Shown piece by piece: positions 1-8,588 of a stretch of 64,000 nucleotides of DNA. How positions within the stretch are numbered: the first letter of the stretch is position 1; every line of letters begins with the position of its first letter. The DNA comes from Pararhodobacter zhoushanensis (GTDB lineage Bacteria > Pseudomonadota > Alphaproteobacteria > Rhodobacterales > Rhodobacteraceae): the NCBI RefSeq assembly GCF_025949695.1, contig NZ_JAPDFL010000001.1:4095501-4159500 (forward strand). Direction: 5' to 3'. Under the pieces are notes generated by a model, which searched no databases, was not told where the DNA came from, and saw nothing but the letters and a program-made list of their open reading frames with translations. The position numbers and the translations under genes are program-made.

Positions 1-28
1 CCATGCCCTCCAGATAGAGATCAGGCAT
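1..28 (-). CDS. Partial phage head gene, 5' end only
   Basis: Only the first nine codons (M-P-D-L-Y-L-E-G-M) fall in the window; the gene continues off the left edge. The ATG overlaps the end of the portal gene, and an AAAGGAA ribosome site lies 5-12 bases upstream. In lambda-type head operons the gene after the portal is usually the S49/ClpP-like head maturation protease or scaffold, so that is the expected identity, but it rests on gene order alone. Confidence 0.4.
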
Positions 29-1475
29 CAAGGTTCCTTTCGGTTTCGGAGGCGTCGCCGGGTGCTACCTGCGGCGTCGCGCCAGGCGCTTTGATCGCGG
101 CGAGATTGGCGCGGCGCTTCATGTCGGCGTCGATTTCGGCGTCGATTTCGGCGGGGTCATAGCCCGACTTGCGGATCTCCGACCGGCGCGAGGAAAGGCC
201 CGCCTCGATCCGCTGAACCGACACCGCCGTTTCAGCTTTCGGGTCGGCGATCACCGGCGGCGGCGGGGTCCATTCAATCCGCGCCTCTTGAAGCGCCTGC
301 GCGTTGTGGCGGTTGCCTGCGTCATAAGCCCATTGCAGCATTGTCCAGGTGCCGATCGGTCGGCAAAGACGCGGGATTGCCATGTGCCACTGCCAGCGCT
401 CGACATTTTGCCCCATGCCGATACGCCCGAGGCGCGCCGAGGAAAAATTGACGTTCGACAGATCGCCGGTCATGTCCTCGTAGGTGATGCCCAGACCGCG
501 CGCGATGCGGCGCAAATGAATGCGCCCGAAGTCATCATATCCGGTGACGTCGGGCGGGCTGGCAAAACTCACCTCATCACTGATCCCGATCCGCTGGATC
601 AGCCCAGGGGCCAGCGATGCGGGAATATTCTGGTTGTCTGCATCCTCGGTGCGCCAGAACGCCGCAAAACAGGCGGCGATCTTCTGGCGCATCAGCTGCG
701 CCTCGTCATTGTCAGACAGCGCCACCAGGTCATCCAGGACACTCGCGAACCAGGTCACGCCGCGCCGCTGGCCGGGCCGATCGACCCGGAACAGGTGTGC
801 AACCCGCGACGCCTCGACCCGGCTGGACGTCAGGCCGCGCATGTTCGACCCGAGCACGGGCGAGCCGGGGTGCTCATCATACAGGTGATAGGCGACCACC
901 CGGTCGCCATCGTATTCGATGCCATCAAAGATCAGGTTGCGCCCGCGCCCGACCGGGCCTTGCAGGCGATCGTCCAGAAACTCAGCCTCAAGCACCTGCA
1001 CCGAGGCCCCGCGCGTGCCCGGAAGGGGCCAGACCACCAGCGCCTCGCCGTCGGTCACGCACGCGCTGAACGCGAGCGCCTGCAACCCGCCCAGCGTGGA
1101 CACGCCGTCAACGTCGATCGCCAACGTGTCAAAGCGCGGCTTGATCAGGTCCGCCCAGTCGCGCTTAAGACCCTTGTCCTTGCTTACCAGGCGCGGCTCG
1201 ATCCCCGTTCCGATCACGTTATTGACGATCACCGACAGCGCCGAGGCGGCAATCGGGTTATTGCGGATCACGTCGCGCGCCACCAGCGACAGGCCGCGCC
1301 GGGCGTACATCGCCACCGCGTCGGCGTCGCCATTGACGGCGCGCAGGCTTTCCGAACGGCGGGTCAGATCGCCCGCGCGGTAATGCGCCATGACGCGCAT
1401 CGCCTCACGGGCTTGCGCACGCTTCACCGCCGCAGCGGGCGAGACCTGCCCGACAATCCAGTCGATTGCGTTCAT
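21..1475 (-). CDS. Phage portal protein, lambda gpB family
   Basis: Forms the dodecameric ring through which DNA enters and leaves the capsid. The 484-residue product has the layout of lambda-type portals: a basic N-terminal segment, a central region with NNVIGTGIEPR and SDNDEAQLMRQK, then GDLSNVNFSSARLG and a charged tail. The start at MNAIDWIVG was chosen because its ATG overlaps the stop of the upstream gpW-like gene as ATGA; a longer reading frame to about 1778 exists, but it overlaps two convincing genes. Gene order terminase-joiner-portal agrees with the call. Confidence 0.9.
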   Translation of the reverse strand: MNAIDWIVGQVSPAAAVKRAQAREAMRVMAHYRAGDLTRRSESLRAVNGDADAVAMYARRGLSLVARDVIRNNPIAASALSVIVNNVIGTGIEPRLVSKDKGLKRDWADLIKPRFDTLAIDVDGVSTLGGLQALAFSACVTDGEALVVWPLPGTRGASVQVLEAEFLDDRLQGPVGRGRNLIFDGIEYDGDRVVAYHLYDEHPGSPVLGSNMRGLTSSRVEASRVAHLFRVDRPGQRRGVTWFASVLDDLVALSDNDEAQLMRQKIAACFAAFWRTEDADNQNIPASLAPGLIQRIGISDEVSFASPPDVTGYDDFGRIHLRRIARGLGITYEDMTGDLSNVNFSSARLGRIGMGQNVERWQWHMAIPRLCRPIGTWTMLQWAYDAGNRHNAQALQEARIEWTPPPPVIADPKAETAVSVQRIEAGLSSRRSEIRKSGYDPAEIDAEIDADMKRRANLAAIKAPGATPQVAPGDASETERNLDA

Positions 1476-1681
1476 TGCGGACGCCTCACAAACTGGGGGT
1501 AAACCTGCGCCGAGGGGCGCGCCGGGCCTGCTACCTCGGCTTCCATCATTGCGAGGGTCTGCCGCATTTCGGATAAGGTCCGAAACGTCACCATTTCGTC
1601 GCCGATCTTGACCGACGCCGCACCTTTGCCGATCGCGCCCTTGAGCGCGTCGACGTCTTCTTGCGTCCAACTCACAACCAT
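1472..1681 (-). CDS. gpW-like head-tail joining protein
   Basis: A 69-residue protein with the gpW-type pattern: an N-terminal WTQEDVDALKGAIGKG helix, a short beta hairpin (SVKIGDEMVTFRTL) and a second helix (SEMRQTLAMMEAEVAG). In lambda this protein plugs the portal after packaging and builds the tail attachment site. It sits between terminase and portal as in lambda, overlapping the first by 10 bases and the second by 4, so translation is probably coupled. The frame can be extended upstream, but the internal ATG at 1681 fits the family length. Confidence 0.8.
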   Translation of the reverse strand: MVVSWTQEDVDALKGAIGKGAASVKIGDEMVTFRTLSEMRQTLAMMEAEVAGPARPSAQVYPQFVRRPQ

Positions 1682-3795
1682 TTTCCTTTTCTCGGTGCGA
1701 TCCACGCGGCGCGCGGCGGCGCGGCGGGGGTCGGCTTTGGGGCCTCGACAGCGGCGCGCGGCCCGACCCAATCGGCAAACGGGTTATCGGCGTCCAGCCG
1801 CGCCCAGAACGGCGGCGAACCTTCGGTGATCGTCTCGCCCTTGATCTGGATATGCAGCGCGCGGGCCTGCACCAAATGGTCCAGACTTTCGTTGCGCTGC
1901 ATGCCCGGCTTCTTGACCCAGCCTTTCGGCCCCCGGCGCTCTGCCGTGAATTCCGCCGTCTCAGCCTCGCCGAACCATTCCGGCAGGCCGCACCAGTTGC
2001 GGCCCGGCTCGGTCAGACGCAGCGACGACGCGACCGCGTCTTTCAGCCGATCCGTCGCCATGTGCAGGATCTCGACGTCAGACGCCGCGCGGCGGCGCTT
2101 GTTCGCCGAGCGCTCAGGCGCGCGCAGCCAGACGCGGTCGCGGTGCTCGCCCCCCTCGCCCCGTGTCAGAAACCACAGCTTGCCCTGCCCCTCTTTGCGC
2201 CGCCCGCGATAGAAACGGTAAGCGTGTTCGGTGGTCGAGCCGCCGCCGTGCATGTCGACGGCCAGCGCCACCGGGCGCAAAACCCAATGCGCGCCGTCAA
2301 CCGGCCAGCTGCGCGTCGCCAGCCCGTCCAGCACCGCCCAATCCTCGGCGATATCAAAGGGCCTGATCCCGCGCGACGCGCCACCCGGCGCGCCCTCGGG
2401 CGGATTGACCAGGTCGAAACGGTCGATCGGCTGGTGCCGACCATCCAGCCCCCAAGCCGTGACACCGACAACAAACCGCCCGCCCTGCACGTCAACCGAG
2501 ACCGTCAGATACGCGGTCCAGCTGGGCGCGGTTCCCTGCGGCGTCGAATTGCCCGCCGCCTTGTCGCGCAGCGCCTGCACCGACAACTCGCCATCGGCCC
2601 CGGCATGGCGCGGCAGATACGGGCGACCAATCGCGGTGTTGGTCACTGTTTTAAGTTGTTCCTCATCCCCGGTGCGATCGAAGGCGGCAACCGCCGTGAC
2701 CCACAGCCCGACGATTTCTGCCCAGGTCGCAAAGCTCGCCGCCGCGCCGTCAAGCCAGTAAGACGCCATGTCGGTGCGCCGGATCGCCGGATCGCCGAGG
2801 CGCACCAGCTCGCGCCCGTTCGCGGCCTCATGCAGCCAGCGGCCCGCCGTGTTCAACTCGCCCTTGAGCTCATGCCCGAAACCCTCGCGGCAATGCGGGC
2901 AGATCATCTGCGCCGTGGCCCCGCATTCGGCAGGGTCATTGCTTTCCGCCCACCGCAGCCGCGCAAAGGTCGGTTCAAAGAACGCCCCGCACTCAGGGCA
3001 AGGCCAGTACCACCGCCCCCGCGTGCCCGCCGGATAGAGGCTCAGAACCCCGCCCGCGACCGGCGGCGCATCGTGCGGCGTCTTGGCCCGCCACGATTCA
3101 TCCGTGATCGCCCGACCCGGCGACGACTCGATCACCACCGAGCCGCGCGAGCGCAGCGTGCGGGTGCGCGCCCGCATCATCACATAGCCCGACCCCTCGC
3201 CGTCGATCGAGTCTGCCCAGCGGTCAAAGTCGGTGCCCATCACCAGCCGCCCGGTGAAGCTGGCAAGTTTGGTCGCGGTCGGCCAGTCAAAGGTCAACTC
3301 GGTGCCGCCGATAAACCGCTTTGAATACTGGTTATCCGCGCCCCTGCCCGCGTCCCGACGCTTGGCGACGTCGGGCGAGTTGCGCACCATCGGCGACCAT
3401 TTGTTGCGCTCGAATTCCGCTGCCGCCTCGCGGGTCATCTGAAACAGCGCCACCCGCGACGGCTGCGAACAAACCGCGTGAACCGACGCCGCTTGCAGCA
3501 TCAGCGTTTTGCCCGACTGCGACGGCCCGCAAAACACCGTCGCCGCATAGTCACGTGACACGGTCGTGTCCTGCGGCTCGACCATGTAGGGCGCGTCGGC
3601 GCGCCGGTACGGTTGCCACTGCCCGCCGGTATAAACCCGCATATACTTCTCGGCGGCATCCGTGACCGAGATCAGCTCGGGCGGCGTCAACGCGGGCAAG
3701 GCCCGGCGCAGGGCGGCGCGCGCGCTGGCATAGGGCGGCAGCGGCTTTATCGTCTCCAATCGCGCCGCTTCCCTGATCACGCGAGGGTCGCCCAT
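1672..3795 (-). CDS. Phage terminase large subunit, GpA family
   Basis: The ATPase and endonuclease that packages phage DNA into proheads. The 707-residue product has a Walker A-type loop GPSQSGKT near residue 90, the following TREAAAEFERNKW segment, a TDFDRWADSIDGEGSG region, and a zinc-knuckle-like pair CPECG ... CPHCREGFGHE. Length matches GpA (about 640-700). The start is the ATG in a TGATG junction with the small-subunit gene; a GTG one codon earlier is also possible. The operon runs leftward into gpW and portal genes. Confidence 0.93.
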   Translation of the reverse strand: MGDPRVIREAARLETIKPLPPYASARAALRRALPALTPPELISVTDAAEKYMRVYTGGQWQPYRRADAPYMVEPQDTTVSRDYAATVFCGPSQSGKTLMLQAASVHAVCSQPSRVALFQMTREAAAEFERNKWSPMVRNSPDVAKRRDAGRGADNQYSKRFIGGTELTFDWPTATKLASFTGRLVMGTDFDRWADSIDGEGSGYVMMRARTRTLRSRGSVVIESSPGRAITDESWRAKTPHDAPPVAGGVLSLYPAGTRGRWYWPCPECGAFFEPTFARLRWAESNDPAECGATAQMICPHCREGFGHELKGELNTAGRWLHEAANGRELVRLGDPAIRRTDMASYWLDGAAASFATWAEIVGLWVTAVAAFDRTGDEEQLKTVTNTAIGRPYLPRHAGADGELSVQALRDKAAGNSTPQGTAPSWTAYLTVSVDVQGGRFVVGVTAWGLDGRHQPIDRFDLVNPPEGAPGGASRGIRPFDIAEDWAVLDGLATRSWPVDGAHWVLRPVALAVDMHGGGSTTEHAYRFYRGRRKEGQGKLWFLTRGEGGEHRDRVWLRAPERSANKRRRAASDVEILHMATDRLKDAVASSLRLTEPGRNWCGLPEWFGEAETAEFTAERRGPKGWVKKPGMQRNESLDHLVQARALHIQIKGETITEGSPPFWARLDADNPFADWVGPRAAVEAPKPTPAAPPRAAWIAPRKGKWL

Positions 3796-4448
3796 CACAC
3801 GAACCCGTCGCCGCCGTCGCGCTCGGCCAGCTCGGCGTCCTCGATCCGCACCCGCATGGCGTTGATCGCATCCGCCGACGCCCGTTGCACGGCACCGGCC
3901 TGCGACGGGGTCAGGCCAAGCTCGCGCTCCAAACGGTCAGACAGACCGTCCAGCCCCTCGCGCACGATCGTCAGCAGCGTGTCGCACAGGTCGATCACCT
4001 CATCGAGCGGCACCAGTGACCGCTTGAGCCGTGCTGCCTGATCCCAGGCAACCGAGGCCATCGCCATTTCCTTGCGTTCCTTTGGCGTCAGTGTCGCCTC
4101 GGGCTGCGCGACGTCGACGCCCAGGAAATGCGCCTGCAACGCCGTGACCTGCGCTGCGTTGTGCGCCGACGCCGCCTTTTCTCGGGCCTCGCGATCGTTG
4201 ACCCACGCCCAGCAATGCGACAGCCGGTAAACATAAGAGCGGCCCTGCCCGCCCTCTTGCACAACCGGCATTCCGGCGCGCGTCCACTTCGCAACCGTGT
4301 TGACCGTCTTGCCGATCGCCTGCGCAATTTCTTCCTGGTTCATGTCGGCGTCGGCGACACCCTCGGGCAGAGGGAACGCGGCCAGCATGGCGCGCAGATC
4401 GTCAGCGACGTCGACCGGCAACAGCGCCGGGGTTTCGGTTTCAGCCAT
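3795..4448 (-). CDS. Phage terminase small subunit, Nu1-like
   Basis: DNA-recognition subunit of the packaging terminase. The 217-residue protein has a winged-helix-type N-terminal module (MNQEEIAQAIGKTVNTVAKW, then a wing RAGMPVVQEGGQGRSYVYRL) as in lambda Nu1, followed by helical segments expected to bind the large subunit. The start at MAETETPALL was preferred over a longer frame because the extra upstream sequence is proline and glycine rich and untypical. Its stop codon overlaps the ATG of the large subunit. Confidence 0.82.
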   Translation of the reverse strand: MAETETPALLPVDVADDLRAMLAAFPLPEGVADADMNQEEIAQAIGKTVNTVAKWTRAGMPVVQEGGQGRSYVYRLSHCWAWVNDREAREKAASAHNAAQVTALQAHFLGVDVAQPEATLTPKERKEMAMASVAWDQAARLKRSLVPLDEVIDLCDTLLTIVREGLDGLSDRLERELGLTPSQAGAVQRASADAINAMRVRIEDAELAERDGGDGFV

Positions 4449-4570
4449 TGCCCAATCACAACCCCTATTCACACCCCAGCGGATCACCCAGCCCCCACCC
4501 GAACCGGGGCGCGAATTACCCGCGTGCAGGGTTTCGGCGGGAAGGACCCAAACCGGGGGGTGGTCCAGGG

Positions 4571-5287
4571 TCAGCGCATGGTCTGGACCGCGCGCTCGAA
4601 AGCCCATTTCAGGTTTGGCTCCAGCCGGTCGCGGTAGGTTGCCGCAACCGTGTCCTCGAATTTCAGGCGCGGCGCATAGAGCGGCGCGCGCTTGGCAAAG
4701 GTGGCGACCTTCGACAGATCGCCGCCGACTGTCCGCTTCCAGATCCCCGGCGTCAGCCCCCCGTTGCGCGGCACGAAGTAAGACGACCGGCCCCGACGGC
4801 GTGCCCGCTTGATCGAGGTTTCGGTCGCGTTCGCGGCCCTGTCCCGCTGCGCCCCTATTTCGGAAAGCGCCTGATTGCGCTCGCCGCGCGACCAGTTGCC
4901 GTAACTGTCAACGCGCGCATCCCGTGTCGGCACCACAGCGCGCAGGATCTCGGCAGACACGACGCGCGCCTCGATCAGCTTTTCCAAAGCCGTCTGCTGT
5001 CGTGGCCCGCCGCTTTCCTGCACTTTCAGATAATGCCGCCGACCCACCGACGGGCGTTCCTGCACCATTGCAAGCCGCGTCGATTTGGTCGCGCGCCAGA
5101 CCTGAAAGGCGTTGAGCGTCCAGCGCGTCGGGCGGTCAAAGCTGACTTTCATGCGGTCTTGCAGCGCGGACAGCGCGTCGTCGCCCGTCTTGTTCAGCGC
5201 CCAGACCTCGATCTGCGGCAACTGGCGCTGCATGAACTCCCCAGAGCGGCGCAGGAAGTCAGAGGCGTCGACGGCCATCTGGAACAC
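4571..5287 (-). CDS. Phage protein of unknown function, possibly structural
   Basis: A 238-residue basic protein with no motif I can assign. It has an arginine-rich stretch near residue 165 (IKRARRRGRSSYFVPRNGG) and a C-terminus YAPRLKFEDTVAATYRDR. The length and pattern loosely resemble minor-tail or tail-completion proteins, but that is a guess. The GTG at 5287 is favoured as start because an AAAGGGGG ribosome site lies six bases upstream; the in-frame ATG at 5278 would be too far from it. It lies just upstream of the terminase genes, an unusual place for a tail gene. Confidence 0.6.
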   Translation of the reverse strand: MFQMAVDASDFLRRSGEFMQRQLPQIEVWALNKTGDDALSALQDRMKVSFDRPTRWTLNAFQVWRATKSTRLAMVQERPSVGRRHYLKVQESGGPRQQTALEKLIEARVVSAEILRAVVPTRDARVDSYGNWSRGERNQALSEIGAQRDRAANATETSIKRARRRGRSSYFVPRNGGLTPGIWKRTVGGDLSKVATFAKRAPLYAPRLKFEDTVAATYRDRLEPNLKWAFERAVQTMR

Positions 5288-5312
5288 TGCGCACCCCCTT
5301 TGGATATGACAA

Positions 5313-5340
5313 CGCCCGCGCCGGGGGTCCGGTGCGGGCG
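5313..5340 (-). terminator. GC-rich stem-loop after the putative late regulator gene
   Basis: Arms CGCCCGC (5313-5319) and GCGGGCG (5334-5340) enclose a second CCGG/CCGG pairing. On the minus strand it is followed by TTGTCATATCC, only a weak T-tract. It could end or attenuate transcription from the early leftward operon before the morphogenesis genes. Confidence 0.4.
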
Positions 5341-5383
5341 TGATTGGTCATCTTGGGAGTTCTTGTAGCTGCAAGTGACTTAA

Positions 5384-5402
5384 GGGGGCAACGCCCTTTT
5401 TT
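5384..5402 (+). terminator. Short stem-loop with T6 tail, plus strand
   Basis: GGGC-AAC-GCCC followed directly by six T residues reads as an intrinsic terminator for rightward transcription. Every gene around it runs leftward, so it would block antisense transcription into the 3' end of the 5402-6076 gene. Confidence 0.4.
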
Positions 5403-6076
5403 CACAAAACGTCACGCAGCCTTTCCAGCGCCGCTGACAGCGCCTTCTTGAGCGCGGCAGTTGAAACACCATTCTTTGCCCAACCATGCGACACAAGCAC
5501 CGCTTCCAAGGGCAAATCGTATAGCGCGACCGCGTCGACCAACGCCCGATCGGTGATCGACCGCCGATCAGGCCCGCCCCGCGTCGACGGTCGAACACGG
5601 CGCACCGCCAGCGAGACCCCGTGCCCGATCGCATTGACCGCGCCGTCATAGCGCCGCCCCGCCATCAGGTGCCAATCCATCGCCGACATAGCCCCCGATC
5701 CGCCCCCGCTAAGCGGCTGCATGGACGCGAGCGCCGATCTGGGCGACAGCCCCGCCGAATAGCCCTCGACCGTGTCGCGAAAGCGCCGCCCCGCCGAGAC
5801 CTGACCGGGCGTGAGGAAAAACGGAACATCGTGACGGATCGCGTCGCTTTCCATCCGGTCGAACACGTCGCCCAAACGCAGGCGGGTGCCGTCGTCGTCA
5901 GGCCCGGTGACATAGCCCGGTCCATCCGCGCGGCGCTCGCGTCCGACGACCAGCAGGCCCCGCGCCGGGGCGGGCGTCACGATATGCGCGATCTCGGGCG
6001 GCACCACCGTGCGCGTGTTCACCAGCTTGCCGCCGTCGCTGACCGCATTCGCAGGCGTGCGCCGCTTAATCTTCAT
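5402..6076 (-). CDS. Putative phage late-gene regulator, DUF6456-like
   Basis: A 224-residue protein. The N-terminal third is low in conserved features; the middle has VSAGRRFRDTVEGYSAG, and the C-terminus ITDRALVDAVALYDLPLEAV followed by an Ala/Leu-rich helix looks like a helix-turn-helix. Proteins of this pattern occur in alphaproteobacterial phages at the junction between replication and packaging genes, where lambda keeps its late regulator Q. That placement suggests late-gene control; the domain name is from memory. The start MKIKRRTP was chosen because the upstream extension overlaps the previous gene. Confidence 0.5.
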   Translation of the reverse strand: MKIKRRTPANAVSDGGKLVNTRTVVPPEIAHIVTPAPARGLLVVGRERRADGPGYVTGPDDDGTRLRLGDVFDRMESDAIRHDVPFFLTPGQVSAGRRFRDTVEGYSAGLSPRSALASMQPLSGGGSGAMSAMDWHLMAGRRYDGAVNAIGHGVSLAVRRVRPSTRGGPDRRSITDRALVDAVALYDLPLEAVLVSHGWAKNGVSTAALKKALSAALERLRDVL

Positions 6077-6653
6077 GGGCCGTCTCCAGCGACAGCGCGC
6101 CGATCTTCCGGCACTTTTCGGTCGCGGCCCTGCGGCGCTCAAGCCACGCGGTTTCCTCGGCGCTCAGCGCCTCGCCGTCGCGCTCGATCCGCTCAAGCTC
6201 TGCCGCCCGCCGCATGGCATTGTCGGCATCCTTGCGAATGGTGCTGACCATGAACGACTTCGGAAAGGACCGGTTCTTCTTGGCCCAGACCAGCAGTTCC
6301 GGCGCATAGCCCGCCGCGATCGCCTCTTGCCCGGTCGCGTGCGCAAAGATCGCGCGCAGCAAGGGCGACGCATCATCGGGCGGCGCTTGAATGGCGATCC
6401 CCCATTGCAGGACCAGCGGGCCAGCAGGCCAGCGGTCGGACCCCTTGCCTTGCGGGCGCGAGGTGATCTGCTCGGCCAGCGCGGCCAGATTGGCGGCGGT
6501 CATATATGCCAGCTTGCGCGCCAGTTCCTCGCGCATGGCGTCAAACTGATCGACCTTCATTCCCGCCGGGCGCAACAACCCCAGCCCGACCAGTGGGTCG
6601 ATCAGACAGTCCTTAACCCTTTTCTCGCCCGCCTTTTGTGCCTCAGCGTCCAT
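6066..6653 (-). CDS. Phage hypothetical protein
   Basis: A 195-residue, mostly helical charged protein (KRVKDCLIDPLVGLGLLRP at the start, ending EKCRKIGALSLETAHED). No enzyme motif is visible. The start at MDAEAQKAGE has a GAGGGAATA ribosome site just upstream; the in-frame extension to 6713 enters a noncoding stretch. It is the first gene after a repeat-rich gap and overlaps the next gene by 11 bases, so it belongs to the leftward early operon and may have a replication-related role by position only. Confidence 0.6.
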   Translation of the reverse strand: MDAEAQKAGEKRVKDCLIDPLVGLGLLRPAGMKVDQFDAMREELARKLAYMTAANLAALAEQITSRPQGKGSDRWPAGPLVLQWGIAIQAPPDDASPLLRAIFAHATGQEAIAAGYAPELLVWAKKNRSFPKSFMVSTIRKDADNAMRRAAELERIERDGEALSAEETAWLERRRAATEKCRKIGALSLETAHED

Positions 6654-6884
6654 CCTTATTCCCTCGTTTTCTAAGCCAAATCCGTTGCACCTCTCGCCGT
6701 GTCGGTTGGTCAATCTCGGTTCCCGCCAGTTTCTTTTCTTATTATTTCTTGTCTTATCAGCCCGGAAACATTCGGAACGAAACAGGCCGCGAACATGCCA
6801 AATCGCTCCATAATCGTTCCTAAATCCTTCCGAACCCTTCCGGTTTCCTTCCGCGACCCTTCCAATGGAAGGATACAGGAAGGG
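6654..6884 (-). other. Repeat-rich noncoding gap, candidate prophage replication origin
   Basis: This 231-base gap has locally low GC in a GC-rich region and carries many short CCTTCC/GGAAGG units. Between about 6826 and 6894, CCTTCC-type units occur at roughly 10-base intervals on one strand and then invert (CCAATGG flanked by CCTTCC and GGAAGG). Further left, TTCGGAACGAAAC and ATCGTTCCTAAAT are imperfect inverted copies of each other. Such iteron-like patterns beside replication genes are typical of phage origins, but function is inferred. Confidence 0.35.
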
Positions 6885-7526
6885 TTACAGCCCGGTCGCT
6901 GCCCGCCACTCCAGCCCCTCGGCGCGCAACTGGAAAGCCTCCAGTGCGCGGCGCAGGAAGGCCGGGCGGCGCATCTTCTTGGGGAAGTGCTCAACCAAGA
7001 ATTCGTCAAAGGCGAACAGCGTCGCCTCATCCTTTGCCATCATCGCCGAGGCCCCGGCGCGCATCATCTGCGCGGGCAGGTTCTCGATGCGCTTGCGGGC
7101 GCGATCATCCTCGCGCTTCGCCAGCTTGTCGTCGCGCAGCCCAAGCGCGCCCTGAACGGTCTGCAACACCTTGGGATGATAGAGCCGAACGCGGTCGTCA
7201 TCGCACAGGCACTTTTTCCAGTTGTAGAGCGGCCCGACCGGGCGTTCGCATAGCGCGCGCCATTGGTCCAGCGGCACGCCGACCAGGCGGGCCAGCAGCC
7301 GCTCATCGGTCGGCAGGGTGCCGACAGGGTTTTGCGTCTGTGCCAGGTTGAACAGGTCAAACCCGATCGCGCGCACCTCAAGATCGGCCAGCAGCCGAAA
7401 GTCGCTTGTCAGCCAGTCGTGAAACCGCCACGCGAGGAAAAAATGGGAATCGAGCCGGTCGTCAGCCCCGATCGGATACTCGAACAAGTCTTCGGTTTCG
7501 ACTATCTGAAAGGCAGGCTTTGCCAT
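6885..7526 (-). CDS. Phage replication-associated protein, DUF1376-like
   Basis: The 213-residue product has the pattern of DUF1376-type proteins found at the start of phage replication modules: RAIGFDLFNLAQTQNPVGTL, DERLLARLVGVPLDQWRAL, then a short region VRLYHPKVLQTVQGALGLR. The C-terminus is basic and helical. The ATG at 7526 lies in a TGATG junction with the upstream gene. These proteins are thought to act in replication initiation, but the biochemical role is unproven. The adjoining repeat-rich gap fits a replication module. Confidence 0.6.
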   Translation of the reverse strand: MAKPAFQIVETEDLFEYPIGADDRLDSHFFLAWRFHDWLTSDFRLLADLEVRAIGFDLFNLAQTQNPVGTLPTDERLLARLVGVPLDQWRALCERPVGPLYNWKKCLCDDDRVRLYHPKVLQTVQGALGLRDDKLAKREDDRARKRIENLPAQMMRAGASAMMAKDEATLFAFDEFLVEHFPKKMRRPAFLRRALEAFQLRAEGLEWRAATGL

Positions 7527-8197
7527 CACTTGCCGCCCCCAACCTTAGCGCCGACGCGGCGATCGAAGCTTTTTGCCAGCGACGCATAGCGCACCTCAAG
7601 TTTAGCCAGATCATCCCGAACAGCGCGCGCCTGATCGACCTTGCCTTTCAGCGCTTCAAAATCAGCCTCGACCGCAGCGAATGCGTCGGAACAGCGCTGG
7701 CGCAATGCGGCCAAATCATCGGCGTATTGGCCCGCCGCCTCATTGCCGCCGCCTTCACCGAAAAACTCGGCGCGCAGGTCGGCAACCCAACCGGGCAGAG
7801 CACCGCGCACCGCCTCGGCAACGGTGCCGTCGGTGTCCGCCCCCCGATAGCGCCCGGCGTCGGCGTCATAGGACACCTGCAACAGTTCCAGGATTTCGCG
7901 CTTTTGTTCACGCGTCGGCCCTTTGTCAGTCCCCGCGACGGCTTGAACCGCAACGGGCACGGGCGGCGCGTTGCGCGCCTTTCGTTTCGCTTCACAAGTC
8001 ATGCACCGCAGCTTTCCTTTGACGATTGACCACCCCTGCCCCCGCAACTTGGCGTGCGCTTGCCCTTCATTGGCGCTCCAGACACCACCCGATGCGCGCG
8101 TTATTTCGCACGGGATGACCTCGCCACGCTGGCAGTCGTCACAAGTGGCCTTGACGCGCGAAACAGCGCCGCCGCTCTTTGGCAGAATCTCAAGCAT
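7526..8197 (-). CDS. Phage protein with N-terminal zinc-ribbon-like cysteines and coiled coil
   Basis: A 223-residue protein. Cysteines in ATCDDCQRGEVIPCEI and LRCMTCEAKRKAR (residues about 15-75) could form a zinc ribbon. The remainder is rich in Ala, Glu and Lys with a probable C-terminal coiled coil (about residues 160-210). The MLEILPKSGG start has a strong AAAGGGAGG site immediately upstream and overlaps the previous gene by 8 bases. I do not recognise the family; nucleic-acid binding is plausible from the cysteine pairs. Confidence 0.6.
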   Translation of the reverse strand: MLEILPKSGGAVSRVKATCDDCQRGEVIPCEITRASGGVWSANEGQAHAKLRGQGWSIVKGKLRCMTCEAKRKARNAPPVPVAVQAVAGTDKGPTREQKREILELLQVSYDADAGRYRGADTDGTVAEAVRGALPGWVADLRAEFFGEGGGNEAAGQYADDLAALRQRCSDAFAAVEADFEALKGKVDQARAVRDDLAKLEVRYASLAKSFDRRVGAKVGGGK

Positions 8198-8588
8198 TGA
8201 ACCTCCCTTTCGCTTCCTCGGCCCGCGCCCGACGGCTGCGCAGCCAGTGTGTTTGCAACTCGCCCAGATAGCGACGCGCTGCCGCCGACAGGGCGCGCAA
8301 GGCGGGGTCGCGGGTTTCATATTTTCCCAGCCGGTGCGCCAGCAGAGCGGGCGCAGCCTTGAGGCCGACCCGGCGGAATTCCTTCTTGTCGGCGGCGCGG
8401 CAGGCGTCCGAGCAATACCGCTGCCAATCGCGGCGCAGATCGAAAGGCCGCTGACAGTCGGGATTTTGGCACCGCCCCGGCTCACCCAGCGGGCACGCCA
8501 GCAGTTCCGCAAAGGCGAAATCTGCAAAAGCTTCCACGTCAAAATGCGGTGCCACTGCATCCGCGACCGGCTCTGCCCGTATGGTCAC
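8190..8588 (-). CDS. Small CGNR-type zinc-finger-like phage protein
   Basis: A 132-residue protein with a clear four-cysteine motif, CQNPDCQRPF-(~8)-YCSDACR, at about residues 40-65, as in CGNR-type zinc fingers, followed by a basic C-terminal helix (HWLRSRRARAEEAKGRF). It probably binds nucleic acid. The start is a GTG in a GTGA overlap with the stop of the upstream gene. Its place in the leftward early operon suggests an accessory or regulatory role. Confidence 0.65.
   Translation of the reverse strand: MTIRAEPVADAVAPHFDVEAFADFAFAELLACPLGEPGRCQNPDCQRPFDLRRDWQRYCSDACRAADKKEFRRVGLKAAPALLAHRLGKYETRDPALRALSAAARRYLGELQTHWLRSRRARAEEAKGRFNA

Noticed and set aside
288..1502. Plus-strand 404-codon frame opposite the portal gene
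   Set aside because: The minus strand encodes a convincing portal protein joined to neighbours by overlaps; the plus frame has no domain or ribosome site.
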